A stretch of 64,000 nucleotides of DNA from Kluyvera intermedia (GTDB lineage: Bacteria; Pseudomonadota; Gammaproteobacteria; Enterobacterales; Enterobacteriaceae), in the NCBI RefSeq assembly GCF_034424175.1, contig NZ_CP139986.1, positions 3,906,001 to 3,970,000 of the forward strand, read 5' to 3'. The position numbers and the translations under genes were made by a program. This document shows, in pieces, positions 18,502 to 26,529 of the stretch. The first letter of the stretch is position 1; the number at the start of each line of letters is the position of its first letter. The notes below the pieces were generated by a model. It made no database searches and was not told where the DNA came from. It saw only the letters and a list, made by a program, of their open reading frames with translations.

Positions 18502-19473
18502 TCACTGCTGACGACATGCGTTAATCAGAAGCTCTTCCATCCATTGATGGCCTTTATCTCGCCCTGCCGCTTCATGCCAAGAAAGGTAGCAAGTACGACT
18601 ATTGAGCTTCATTGGCAGCGGTAATACTTGCAGACCCAGTTGCTCAGAGAATTCTTCAGCCAGACGGCGCGGAGCAATAGCCACCAGATGAGTTTGAGAA
18701 ACGACATTCAGTACGCTTATTAATGCCATTCCCTGATAGGCAATACGGCTTTGTTTATCAATCGAGTCATACCATGGCTGGCTAAATGAGGCATAACGAT
18801 CGAGGGAAACAACGGCATGTTCTTCCTGATAAACCACTGCTTCTGTGACGGGGCCATTAATGCGCGGGTGTTTCTTACTGACCACCAGCACCATCTCATC
18901 ATTAAATAATGGTACACAGGCAAACTCAGGACGACGGAACTCCTCATAGCCAAGAACAAATTCAATTTCCTGGTAACGAAGCTGATGTTCTGTATTTTGA
19001 TTTAAGGATGACTTAAACACCATGTGAATATGTGGCGCTACTTCATTCACCTTATTGAGGATAATTGAGGTGAGGTAATTATCCAGTGGGCTACATACGC
19101 AGATATTAAATACCCGCTCGCTGCTCAATGGTTCAAAGCCTGAACCCGGTAACTCATTTTGCACTAGCTGCAGCGCCTGGCGTACTGAACCGAACAGCTG
19201 AAACGCCCGGGCCGTCGGCTGAATACCACGACCATAACGAACAAACAGTTCATCATTAAACATCACTTTCAGACGAGCAACAGCGTTACTTACCGCCGGC
19301 TGTGACATGCCAAGGATATGGGCGGCACGCGTGATGTTCTGCTCCTGCATCACCGCATCAAATACGGTAAGCAAATTTAAATCGACCATCCGAAGCTGCG
19401 GTTTAGTTCCTTCATTAGCGGATACACGCTGTTGCCCTGAGGCGTTAATTACGCTATCAGACTCCACTGTCAT
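18502..19473 (-). CDS. leuO: LysR-family regulator LeuO
   Basis: H-NS antagonist and global activator of the LysR family. 323 residues are read from the ATG of MTVESDSV, which has AGGGAG 7 nt upstream; a TTG six codons earlier is the only other choice. The helix-turn-helix is ITRAAHILGMSQPAVSNAV. From PQLRMVDLN onward it follows E. coli LeuO closely. The N-terminal tail before that point differs fully in sequence and is several residues longer, and the C-terminus ends ACRQQ. It lies between ilvI and the divergent leu operon, as in other enterics. Confidence 0.96.
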   Translation of the reverse strand: MTVESDSVINASGQQRVSANEGTKPQLRMVDLNLLTVFDAVMQEQNITRAAHILGMSQPAVSNAVARLKVMFNDELFVRYGRGIQPTARAFQLFGSVRQALQLVQNELPGSGFEPLSSERVFNICVCSPLDNYLTSIILNKVNEVAPHIHMVFKSSLNQNTEHQLRYQEIEFVLGYEEFRRPEFACVPLFNDEMVLVVSKKHPRINGPVTEAVVYQEEHAVVSLDRYASFSQPWYDSIDKQSRIAYQGMALISVLNVVSQTHLVAIAPRRLAEEFSEQLGLQVLPLPMKLNSRTCYLSWHEAAGRDKGHQWMEELLINACRQQ

Positions 19474-20010
19474 ACAAAACTCCCTTTGCAAAATCGCAGA
19501 AATATATTGAGGCTATATGATTTACCATGCATATAAGATCCAAAAAAGAGAATTCAATAAAAATAAGAATATATAAAGATGAAAAAAGCAGCTTCTGGAG
19601 GACAAAAGTTGCTCTTATTTATATCACCAAGTTGATAGCACGCAGTTTACCCATAGATCGCGCGAATATACAACATGCCTAAAGTGGACCCCACTTTTAA
19701 GGATTTATTAAATTGTATTTTTTAAATCTTAATTTAAATTAACATTTTATTATCAGAGATACTCTTTATTAATCTACAACCCCCAACAGCAAGCATGACA
19801 AATTCATAACTATCATAATGATAGCGGCATCAGAAAAGCATGACGAAGACGTGTTTGATTACAATAAATCATGTTTAAATGCGACAAAGTATGAAAATCA
19901 TGAATTAACATAAAAAATGATCCGCTATAAAATGAGACCTTCGTCAGCACAATTAGCTAATCCTGCCGTTTCGTTAACGCCGGTAATTCTCCTGGTTTCT
20001 CCAGACAGGG
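19474..20010. promoter_or_regulatory. AT-rich leuO-leuABCD intergenic region
   Basis: About 540 nt, strongly AT-rich, with no credible gene. The homologous region in E. coli and Salmonella contains the silenced leuO promoter, H-NS nucleation tracts and LeuO sites. A perfect 7-bp inverted repeat, AAAGTGG-ACC-CCACTTT, sits at 19681-19697. An ATGCAT-centred palindromic stretch near 19525-19545 may belong to the leuO promoter. Promoter elements were not assigned. Confidence 0.55.
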
Positions 20011-20039
20011 TTGACATCAGAAAGCATATCCAGTACCAC
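20011..20039 (+). promoter_or_regulatory. leuLABCD promoter
   Basis: A perfect TTGACA at 20011-20016 is followed after 17 nt by a weak -10 (TACCAC, 20034-20039), shortly before the leader peptide. This corresponds to the E. coli leu promoter, whose -35 is also TTGACA. The weak -10 is consistent with dependence on cellular state. Confidence 0.7.
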
Positions 20040-20069
20040 TAATAGCATATCGAATTCATCTGGAGAATG

Positions 20070-20162
20070 ATGACCATGTTCCGTACAACTCGCTTCAACG
20101 GCCTACTACTACTAAACGCCTCTTCTGTGCGCGGTAGGCTGGTGTGCGACGTTCTGCGTTAG
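20070..20162 (+). CDS. leuL: leu operon leader peptide
   Basis: A short ORF of 30 codons beginning MTMFRTTRFNG, with a run of four CTA leucine codons (positions 12-15 of the peptide) followed by NASSVRGR. The ribosome stalls at these rare codons when leucyl-tRNA is scarce and so favours read-through of the attenuator. I chose the ATG with GGAG four bases upstream; ATGs one codon before and two codons after are in frame. The tail ends LVCDVLR, unlike the E. coli and Salmonella leaders, but the control residues are kept. Confidence 0.92.
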   Translation: MTMFRTTRFNGLLLLNASSVRGRLVCDVLR

Positions 20163-20180
20163 TCATCATCAGTTAAACAA

Positions 20181-20208
20181 AAACCCGCGCCACTGCGCGG
20201 GTTTTTTT
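20181..20208 (+). terminator. leu attenuator terminator
   Basis: AAACCCGCGC-CACT-GCGCGGGTTT forms a 9-10 bp GC-rich stem followed by a run of seven Ts, 18 nt after the leuL stop and 44 nt before leuA. It is the terminator arm of the leucine attenuation system. Confidence 0.93.
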
Positions 20209-20251
20209 ATGCTCGTAGCAAGGCGCCCAAATTCAACCAAGGACCTAAACC

Positions 20252-21823
20252 ATGAGCCAACAAGTCATTATTTTTGATACGACCTTACGTGATGGTGAAC
20301 AGGCATTACAAGCAAGCCTGAGCGTGAAAGAGAAGCTGCAGATTGCTTTTGCCCTCGAACGTATGGGCGTTGACGTGATGGAAGTCGGGTTTCCGGTCTC
20401 TTCGCCGGGCGATTTCGAGTCTGTGCAAACTATCGCGCGCAATATTAAGAACAGCCGCGTTTGTGCTCTGGCGCGTTGTGTAGAGCAGGATATTGATGTC
20501 GCCGCCGAATCTCTGAAGATTGCCGAAGCATTCCGGATTCATACTTTTATTGCGACCTCACCGATGCACATCGCCACCAAGTTACGTAGCACGCTGGAAG
20601 AAGTCATCGAACGTGCGGTGTATATGGTGAAACGCGCGCGTAACTATACCGACGATGTCGAATTCTCCTGTGAAGATGCGGGCCGCACACCAATCGATCA
20701 GCTGTCCCGCGTGGTTGAAGCGGCAATTAACGCCGGTGCCACCACCATCAATATTCCCGACACCGTCGGCTACACCCTGCCGTTCGAGTTCTCCAACATT
20801 ATTACCGGCCTGTACGAACGCGTTCCAAACATCGATAAAGCGATTATCTCCGTGCACACCCACGACGACCTGGGTATGGCGGTGGGTAACTCACTGGCGG
20901 CAGTTCATGCTGGCGCACGCCAGGTTGAAGGCGCGATGAACGGTATCGGTGAGCGTGCAGGTAACTGCTCGCTGGAAGAGGTCATCATGGCGATTAAAGT
21001 GCGCAAAGACATCATGAAAGTGCACACCGCCATCAACCACAATGAAATCTGGCGTACCAGCCAGACCGTCAGCCAGATTTGCAACATGCCAATCCCAGCA
21101 AACAAAGCGATTGTTGGCACCGGTGCCTTCGCTCACTCTTCCGGCATCCACCAGGATGGCGTACTGAAGAATCGCGAAAACTACGAAATTATGACCCCAG
21201 AATCCATCGGCCTGAATCAGGTGCAGTTGAACCTGACCTCTCGCTCCGGCCGCGCCGCCGTGAAGCACCGTATGGAAGAGATGGGTTACAAAGACACCGA
21301 CTACAACATGGATCACCTGTACGACGCATTCTTGAAGCTGGCGGACAAAAAAGGTCAGGTCTTCGACTACGACCTGGAAGCGCTGGCGTTCATCAATAAA
21401 CAGCAGGAAGAGCCAGAGCATTTCCGTCTGGACTACTTCAGCGTCCAGTCCGGCTCCAGCGATATCGCTACCGCCTCCGTGAAACTGGCCTGCGGTGAAG
21501 AGACCAAAGCCGAAGCCGCCAACGGTAACGGCCCGGTTGACGCGATTTATCAGGCAATTAACCGCATCACCGGCTACGACGTTGAGCTGGTGAAATATGA
21601 CCTGAACGCCAAAGGCCAGGGCAAAGACGCGCTGGGCCAGGTGGATATCGTGGTGACCTACAACGGTCGTCGCTTCCACGGCGTCGGTCTGGCAACAGAT
21701 ATCGTCGAATCCTCCGCAAAAGCGATGGTCCACGTACTGAACAACATCTGGCGCGCCGCCGAAGTCGAAAAAGAATTGCAACGCAAAATTAAGAATAACG
21801 AGAACAACAAGGAAACTGTGTAA
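20252..21823 (+). CDS. leuA: 2-isopropylmalate synthase
   Basis: First committed enzyme of leucine synthesis: condenses acetyl-CoA with 2-ketoisovalerate, with feedback inhibition by leucine. It has 523 residues, as in E. coli. The TIM-barrel catalytic part shows FDTTLRDGEQALQAS (residues 8-22), HTHDDLGMAV (metal histidines near 202-204) and NGIGERAGN. The C-terminal third is the leucine-binding regulatory domain. An AAGGA ribosome site precedes the ATG. The stop overlaps the leuB start by 1 nt (TAATG). Confidence 0.98.
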   Translation: MSQQVIIFDTTLRDGEQALQASLSVKEKLQIAFALERMGVDVMEVGFPVSSPGDFESVQTIARNIKNSRVCALARCVEQDIDVAAESLKIAEAFRIHTFIATSPMHIATKLRSTLEEVIERAVYMVKRARNYTDDVEFSCEDAGRTPIDQLSRVVEAAINAGATTINIPDTVGYTLPFEFSNIITGLYERVPNIDKAIISVHTHDDLGMAVGNSLAAVHAGARQVEGAMNGIGERAGNCSLEEVIMAIKVRKDIMKVHTAINHNEIWRTSQTVSQICNMPIPANKAIVGTGAFAHSSGIHQDGVLKNRENYEIMTPESIGLNQVQLNLTSRSGRAAVKHRMEEMGYKDTDYNMDHLYDAFLKLADKKGQVFDYDLEALAFINKQQEEPEHFRLDYFSVQSGSSDIATASVKLACGEETKAEAANGNGPVDAIYQAINRITGYDVELVKYDLNAKGQGKDALGQVDIVVTYNGRRFHGVGLATDIVESSAKAMVHVLNNIWRAAEVEKELQRKIKNNENNKETV

Positions 21824-22914
21824 TGTCGAAGAACTACCATATTGCTGTGTTACCCGGTGACGGTATTGGCCCGGAAGTGATGACACAGGCATTGAAAGTC
21901 CTGGAAGCCGTGCGTCAACGTTTTGATATGCGTATTACCACCAGCCATTATGACGTCGGTGGTATCGCCATCGACCGCCACGGTGAACCATTGCCGCAGG
22001 CCACTGTAGACGGCTGCGACCAGGCCGACGCGATTTTGTTCGGCTCCGTGGGTGGCCCGAAATGGGAAAACCTGCCGCCAAACCAGCAGCCAGAACGCGG
22101 TGCGCTGCTGCCGCTGCGTAAACATTTCAAGCTGTTCAGCAACCTGCGTCCAGCGAAGCTGTACCAGGGGCTGGAAGAGTTCTGCCCGCTGCGCGCTGAT
22201 ATCGCCGCTAACGGCTTCGACATTCTGTGCGTCCGTGAACTGACCGGCGGCATCTACTTCGGTCAGCCGAAAGGCCGCGAAGGCAGCGGTCAGCACGAGA
22301 AAGCGTTTGATACCGAGGTGTATCACCGTTTCGAGATCGAACGTATTGCGCGCATTGCATTTGAATCTGCGCGCAAGCGTCGTCACAAAGTGACCTCTAT
22401 TGATAAATCCAACGTGTTGCAGTCCTCGATTCTGTGGCGCGAAATTGTTAGCGAAATCAGTAAAGAGTATGCCGACGTTGAACTGGCGCATATGTATATC
22501 GACAACGCTACGATGCAGCTGATTAAAGACCCGTCCCAGTTCGACGTGTTGCTGTGTTCCAACCTGTTCGGCGACATTCTCTCCGACGAATGCGCAATGA
22601 TTACCGGTTCTATGGGGATGCTGCCATCCGCCAGCCTGAATGAAGAAGGCTTTGGTTTGTATGAACCTGCCGGTGGTTCAGCGCCGGATATCGCCGGTAA
22701 AAATATCGCTAACCCGATTGCGCAGATCCTGTCTCTGGCGCTGCTGTTACGCTACAGCCTGGACGCCAACGATGCCGCTACCGCCATTGAAGCCGCCATT
22801 AACCGCGCGCTGGAAGAAGGCGTACGGACCAGTGATTTAGCCCGCGGCAGTGCGGCAGTCAGTACCGATGAAATGGGCGATATCATTGCCCGCTATGTTG
22901 CCGAAGGGGTGTAA
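21823..22914 (+). CDS. leuB: 3-isopropylmalate dehydrogenase
   Basis: NAD-dependent oxidative decarboxylase, third step of the leucine pathway. It has 363 residues, as in E. coli. Visible are LPGDGIGPEV near the N-terminus, CVRELTGGIYFG, the metal-binding NLFGDILSDE (about residues 247-256) and GSAPDIAGKNIANP for NAD. It overlaps leuA by one base, and leuC follows after 2 nt. Confidence 0.98.
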   Translation: MSKNYHIAVLPGDGIGPEVMTQALKVLEAVRQRFDMRITTSHYDVGGIAIDRHGEPLPQATVDGCDQADAILFGSVGGPKWENLPPNQQPERGALLPLRKHFKLFSNLRPAKLYQGLEEFCPLRADIAANGFDILCVRELTGGIYFGQPKGREGSGQHEKAFDTEVYHRFEIERIARIAFESARKRRHKVTSIDKSNVLQSSILWREIVSEISKEYADVELAHMYIDNATMQLIKDPSQFDVLLCSNLFGDILSDECAMITGSMGMLPSASLNEEGFGLYEPAGGSAPDIAGKNIANPIAQILSLALLLRYSLDANDAATAIEAAINRALEEGVRTSDLARGSAAVSTDEMGDIIARYVAEGV

Positions 22915-22916
22915 CC

Positions 22917-24317
22917 ATGGCGAAGACCTTATACGAAAAATTGTTTGAAGCGCACGTGGTCTATGAAGCGCCAAACGAAACGCCGCTGTTGTACATCGAC
23001 CGCCATCTGGTACACGAAGTCACGTCACCACAGGCGTTTGACGGCCTGCGTGCGCACAAGCGCCCAGTGCGTCAGCCGGGTAAAACCTTCGCCACCATGG
23101 ATCACAACGTCTCTACGCAGACCAAAGACATCAACGCCTCCGGCGAGATGGCGCGTATCCAGATGCAGGAGCTGATTAAGAACTGCAACGAATTCGGCGT
23201 TGAACTGTATGATCTGAACCACCCGTACCAGGGCATCGTACACGTAATGGGGCCAGAGCAAGGTGTTACCCTGCCAGGCATGACCATCGTGTGCGGCGAC
23301 TCCCACACCGCCACCCACGGTGCGTTCGGCGCGCTGGCGTTCGGTATCGGCACCTCAGAAGTCGAACACGTACTGGCGACCCAGACCCTGAAACAGGGCC
23401 GCGCCAAAACGATGAAGATTGAAGTCAACGGCAAAGCAGCACCGGGCATCACTGCCAAAGATATCGTGCTGGCGATTATCGGTAAAACCGGCAGCGCGGG
23501 CGGTACCGGTCACGTGGTGGAATTCTGCGGCCAGGCGATTCGCGACCTGACCATGGAAGGCCGTATGACCCTGTGCAACATGGCAATCGAACTGGGCGCC
23601 AAAGCGGGCCTGGTCGCGCCAGATGACACTACTTTCAACTACGTTGAAGGCCGTCTGCACGCGCCAAAAGGCAAAGATTTTGACGATGCCGTCACCTACT
23701 GGAAAACCCTGAAAACTGATGACGGGGCCACCTTTGATAGCGTCATTACTCTGCAAGCAGAAGACATTGCACCGCAGGTCACTTGGGGCACCAACCCCGG
23801 TCAGGTCATTTCCGTTAATGACAACATTCCAGACCCGGCCTCCTTTAGCGATCCGGTCGAACGCGCCAGTGCCGAGAAAGCGCTGGCTTATATGGGACTG
23901 AAGCCGGGTATCCCGCTGACCGACGTCGCTATCGACAAAGTGTTTATCGGTTCTTGCACCAACTCACGCATTGAAGATTTGCGCGCGGCGGCGGAAATTG
24001 CCAAAGGCCGTAAAGTTGCTCCAGGCGTGCAGGCGTTGGTCGTGCCAGGCTCTGGCCCGGTGAAGGCGCAGGCGGAAGCGGAAGGTCTGGATAAAATCTT
24101 TATCGAAGCCGGTTTTGAATGGCGTCTGCCGGGCTGCTCTATGTGTCTGGCGATGAACAACGACCGCCTGAATCCGGGCGAGCGCTGTGCCTCCACCAGC
24201 AACCGTAACTTTGAAGGTCGTCAGGGCCGCGGTGGACGTACTCACCTGGTCAGCCCAGCAATGGCCGCTGCGGCCGCAGTAACCGGCCATTTCGCCGACA
24301 TTCGTAGCATGAAATAA
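22917..24317 (+). CDS. leuC: 3-isopropylmalate dehydratase large subunit
   Basis: Aconitase-family [4Fe-4S] subunit that, with LeuD, isomerises 2- to 3-isopropylmalate. It has 466 residues, as in E. coli. The cluster cysteines are in FIGSCTNSRIEDLR (about residue 347) and LPGCSMCLAMN (about 407 and 410). The GDSHTATHGAFG and ATQTLKQG motifs are intact. leuD starts 10 nt after the stop. Confidence 0.98.
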   Translation: MAKTLYEKLFEAHVVYEAPNETPLLYIDRHLVHEVTSPQAFDGLRAHKRPVRQPGKTFATMDHNVSTQTKDINASGEMARIQMQELIKNCNEFGVELYDLNHPYQGIVHVMGPEQGVTLPGMTIVCGDSHTATHGAFGALAFGIGTSEVEHVLATQTLKQGRAKTMKIEVNGKAAPGITAKDIVLAIIGKTGSAGGTGHVVEFCGQAIRDLTMEGRMTLCNMAIELGAKAGLVAPDDTTFNYVEGRLHAPKGKDFDDAVTYWKTLKTDDGATFDSVITLQAEDIAPQVTWGTNPGQVISVNDNIPDPASFSDPVERASAEKALAYMGLKPGIPLTDVAIDKVFIGSCTNSRIEDLRAAAEIAKGRKVAPGVQALVVPGSGPVKAQAEAEGLDKIFIEAGFEWRLPGCSMCLAMNNDRLNPGERCASTSNRNFEGRQGRGGRTHLVSPAMAAAAAVTGHFADIRSMK

Positions 24318-24327
24318 GGAAACCATC

Positions 24328-24933
24328 ATGGCAGAGAAATTTACCCAACATACGGGACTGGTGGTGCCACTGGATGCCGCGAACGTCGATACCGATGCGA
24401 TTATCCCAAAGCAGTTTTTACAGAAAGTGACCCGCACTGGCTTTGGCGCGCACCTGTTTAACGACTGGCGCTTCCTTGATGACAAAGGTGAACAGCCAAA
24501 CCCTGAGTTCGTGCTGAACTTCCCGGAATATAAAGGCGCGTCGATTCTGCTGACACGCGAAAACTTCGGCTGTGGTTCGTCGCGTGAGCACGCGCCGTGG
24601 GCGCTGACCGACTACGGTTTTAAAGTGGTTATCGCCCCAAGCTTCGCGGATATCTTCTACGGCAACAGCTTCAACAACCAGCTGCTGCCGGTGACGTTGA
24701 GCGATGCGCAGGTTGATGAGCTGTTTGCACTGGTGCAAGCAAATCCGGGGATTAAATTCGAAGTTGATCTGGAAGCGCAGGTGGTCAAAGCCGGGGAGAA
24801 ATCCTACAGCTTTAAAATCGATGATTTCCGTCGCCACTGCATGATTAACGGCCTCGACAGCATCGGTTTGACCTTGCAGCATGAAGGCGCGATTTCCGAG
24901 TACGAGAATAAGCAACCGGCGTTTATGCAGTAA
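24328..24933 (+). CDS. leuD: 3-isopropylmalate dehydratase small subunit
   Basis: Swivelling-domain partner of LeuC. It has 201 residues, as in E. coli. The substrate loop NFGCGSSREHAPWALTDYG (about residues 78-96) is complete. It is the last gene of leuABCD and is followed by a REP-like inverted repeat shared with the convergent setA. Confidence 0.98.
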   Translation: MAEKFTQHTGLVVPLDAANVDTDAIIPKQFLQKVTRTGFGAHLFNDWRFLDDKGEQPNPEFVLNFPEYKGASILLTRENFGCGSSREHAPWALTDYGFKVVIAPSFADIFYGNSFNNQLLPVTLSDAQVDELFALVQANPGIKFEVDLEAQVVKAGEKSYSFKIDDFRRHCMINGLDSIGLTLQHEGAISEYENKQPAFMQ

Positions 24934-24944
24934 TTTGTTACGCC

Positions 24945-25031
24945 GAGCCTCCCCGGCGTCGCAGCGCTCAGCCGGGCTACCGTTTAATGTAGCCCGGACA
25001 AGGCGCGAACGCGCCGCCTCCGGGGAGGCTC
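24945..25031. repeat. Large inverted repeat of REP/BIME type between leuD and setA
   Basis: Outer arms GAGCCTCCCCG (24945-24955) and CGGGGAGGCTC (25021-25031) enclose an inner pair, CCGGGCTAC and GTAGCCCGG. The inner sequence is the same type as the GTAGCCCGG units elsewhere in the window. The stem lies between convergent leuD and setA and can protect or terminate both transcripts. Confidence 0.8.
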
Positions 25032-25038
25032 AACTGCT

Positions 25039-26217
25039 CTATACGTCCTTCACCCGCCACGTCATCGCCAGCGTCACCACCGAAATCCCCGCAATCACCC
25101 AGTACACTGAGAAGTGGCCAAAATTCTGCGCCAGCGCTCCCTGAATAATCCCGGCTAAAATCACCCCAGTTGAGATGCTATTGGTAAACAGCGTGGTCGC
25201 CGCCCCTGCCCGTCCCGGCATCAAATCCTGGAACCACAGCATGCCAATCCCGGCGACAATACCAATAAAAACAGCGTTAAATAGCTGCAATACCAGCAAC
25301 GACGTATGGCTGTGGAAGAAAATCAGGCCGATATAAAACAGCACGCCAGCGGCCACCGCCGTCACCATCATCCGCCGCTTACCAAAGCGCTTCACGTAGT
25401 AACCTGCAAGGATCATCGCCGGAATCTCCAGCCCAGCTGCCGTACCCATCAAGATCCCCGCCAGGCTATCCTGCAGGCCAAGATCGCTGCTGATCCACAA
25501 TGGCATATCGATGATATACATGGTGTTGCAGGTCCACATCAGCGTGGAGGCGATAAACAGCATACGAACGTTGCTGTCCTTCCAGCCACTGATAGGAAGC
25601 TGCACGGTGTCAGCAGGCTGCTCAACTCGCGCCACCGAAGGCAGCGTCAACGCGATTAGCGCAAGGCTGATGGCAAAAATAGCCGCTGCAATCGAGAACA
25701 TGGCGGTAAAGCCGTAGTTCAGCGCCAGCATAAAGGCCAGCGGCGGGCCAATAACCCACGCCAGCGATAATTGCGCACGCATCACCGAGCTGAACATCAC
25801 CACTTCACGCGCTGAACTGTCAGCATACTCACGCGCCAGCGCAAACAGCTGTGGCATGGCAGCGTTAGCAATCGAGGCCAGCAGTACGCCGCAGGTAATC
25901 AGCGTTAAATAATGCCGATTAAAAGCGAACAGCAGCGCGTTACCCACCGCCATCAGACAACAGAACATAATCAGTTTACGACGATCGCCCCGGCTATCGG
26001 ATCGCTTTGCCAACCCAAGACTGACGACGATCCCGGCTACCGCGTTGACGGTATAAAACAGGCCAACCCAGAACGGCTGTACGCCCACTTCCCGGCTGAG
26101 ATACAGGCTTAACGTTGGTGCCTGTAGCGCCCCCGCGATCCCCATCATAAACGCCACCATCATAAAGGCAGCATAAACACCGTTGAGACGTCGTCCCATC
26201 GTCATTAACCAGAGCAT
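25039..26217 (-). CDS. setA: Sugar efflux transporter SetA
   Basis: MFS exporter of sugars and analogues, made during glucose-phosphate stress. It has 392 residues from MLWLMTMGRRLNG, with AAAGGA upstream, matching E. coli SetA; the frame is open further upstream, but that part is the SgrS terminator. Twelve membrane segments are apparent, with KRSDSRGDRRK as the loop 2-3 motif. It follows SgrS on the same strand, as in E. coli, where both respond to SgrR. Confidence 0.96.
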   Translation of the reverse strand: MLWLMTMGRRLNGVYAAFMMVAFMMGIAGALQAPTLSLYLSREVGVQPFWVGLFYTVNAVAGIVVSLGLAKRSDSRGDRRKLIMFCCLMAVGNALLFAFNRHYLTLITCGVLLASIANAAMPQLFALAREYADSSAREVVMFSSVMRAQLSLAWVIGPPLAFMLALNYGFTAMFSIAAAIFAISLALIALTLPSVARVEQPADTVQLPISGWKDSNVRMLFIASTLMWTCNTMYIIDMPLWISSDLGLQDSLAGILMGTAAGLEIPAMILAGYYVKRFGKRRMMVTAVAAGVLFYIGLIFFHSHTSLLVLQLFNAVFIGIVAGIGMLWFQDLMPGRAGAATTLFTNSISTGVILAGIIQGALAQNFGHFSVYWVIAGISVVTLAMTWRVKDV

Positions 26218-26245
26218 GTGAAATCCTTTGTGCACGCGAGAGAAT

Positions 26246-26462
26246 AAAAAAAGCCAGCAGATGATACCTGCTGGCAAATACTCAGTCACACATGATTAGG
26301 CGAATTAATGTTCAGAGGTCGGTTTCGTAACTTCCCACTGCATCAGATAGTTCAGCATTTCAAGCCGTTGTGCCGTTGCCAGGCGGGCCAGCCAGGAAAC
26401 ATGTTTGGTGGCAGAGAAATATCGCTGATAGAACTGATACATGGTGACCTCCTCGCTTCATC
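26246..26462 (-). ncRNA. sgrS: Small regulatory RNA SgrS
   Basis: Hfq-dependent sRNA of glucose-phosphate stress that blocks ptsG translation. The 5' end GATGAAGC (about 26462), the internal sgrT ORF, the conserved pairing segment GTGTGACTGAGTAT (26278-26291) and the 3' terminator hairpin GCCAGCAG...CTGCTGGC plus T7 (26246-26273) appear in the E. coli order. Length is about 217 nt (E. coli 227). The hairpin just 5' of the terminator is shorter than in E. coli. It is divergent from sgrR. Ends are inferred by similarity. Confidence 0.92.
26305..26442 (-). CDS. sgrT: Small protein SgrT, glucose PTS inhibitor
   Basis: A 45-residue ORF inside SgrS, beginning MYQFYQRYFSAT and ending TSEH, with an AGGAGGTCACC ribosome site. 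E. coli SgrT (43 residues) acts on the glucose permease EIICB. The shared features are the F-Y-Q start, the central WLxRL and QRLxML stretch, and LMQW near the C-terminus. Position within the sRNA and the strong ribosome site support translation. Confidence 0.9.
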   Translation of the reverse strand: MYQFYQRYFSATKHVSWLARLATAQRLEMLNYLMQWEVTKPTSEH

Positions 26463-26529
26463 GAAAGCAATTATTGGCTTAATATAGGGATTAATAAATT
26501 GCTGAGTTTTTATCAGGAGTTCCCCTTTT

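Noticed and set aside
20891..21892. Long minus-strand ORF (333 codons) opposite leuA/leuB
   Set aside because: It is antisense to well-conserved leuA codons, matches no family I know, and is a typical shadow of GC-biased third positions. Other long antisense frames (for example 2415-3068, 21850-22491, 42814-43638) are rejected for the same reason.
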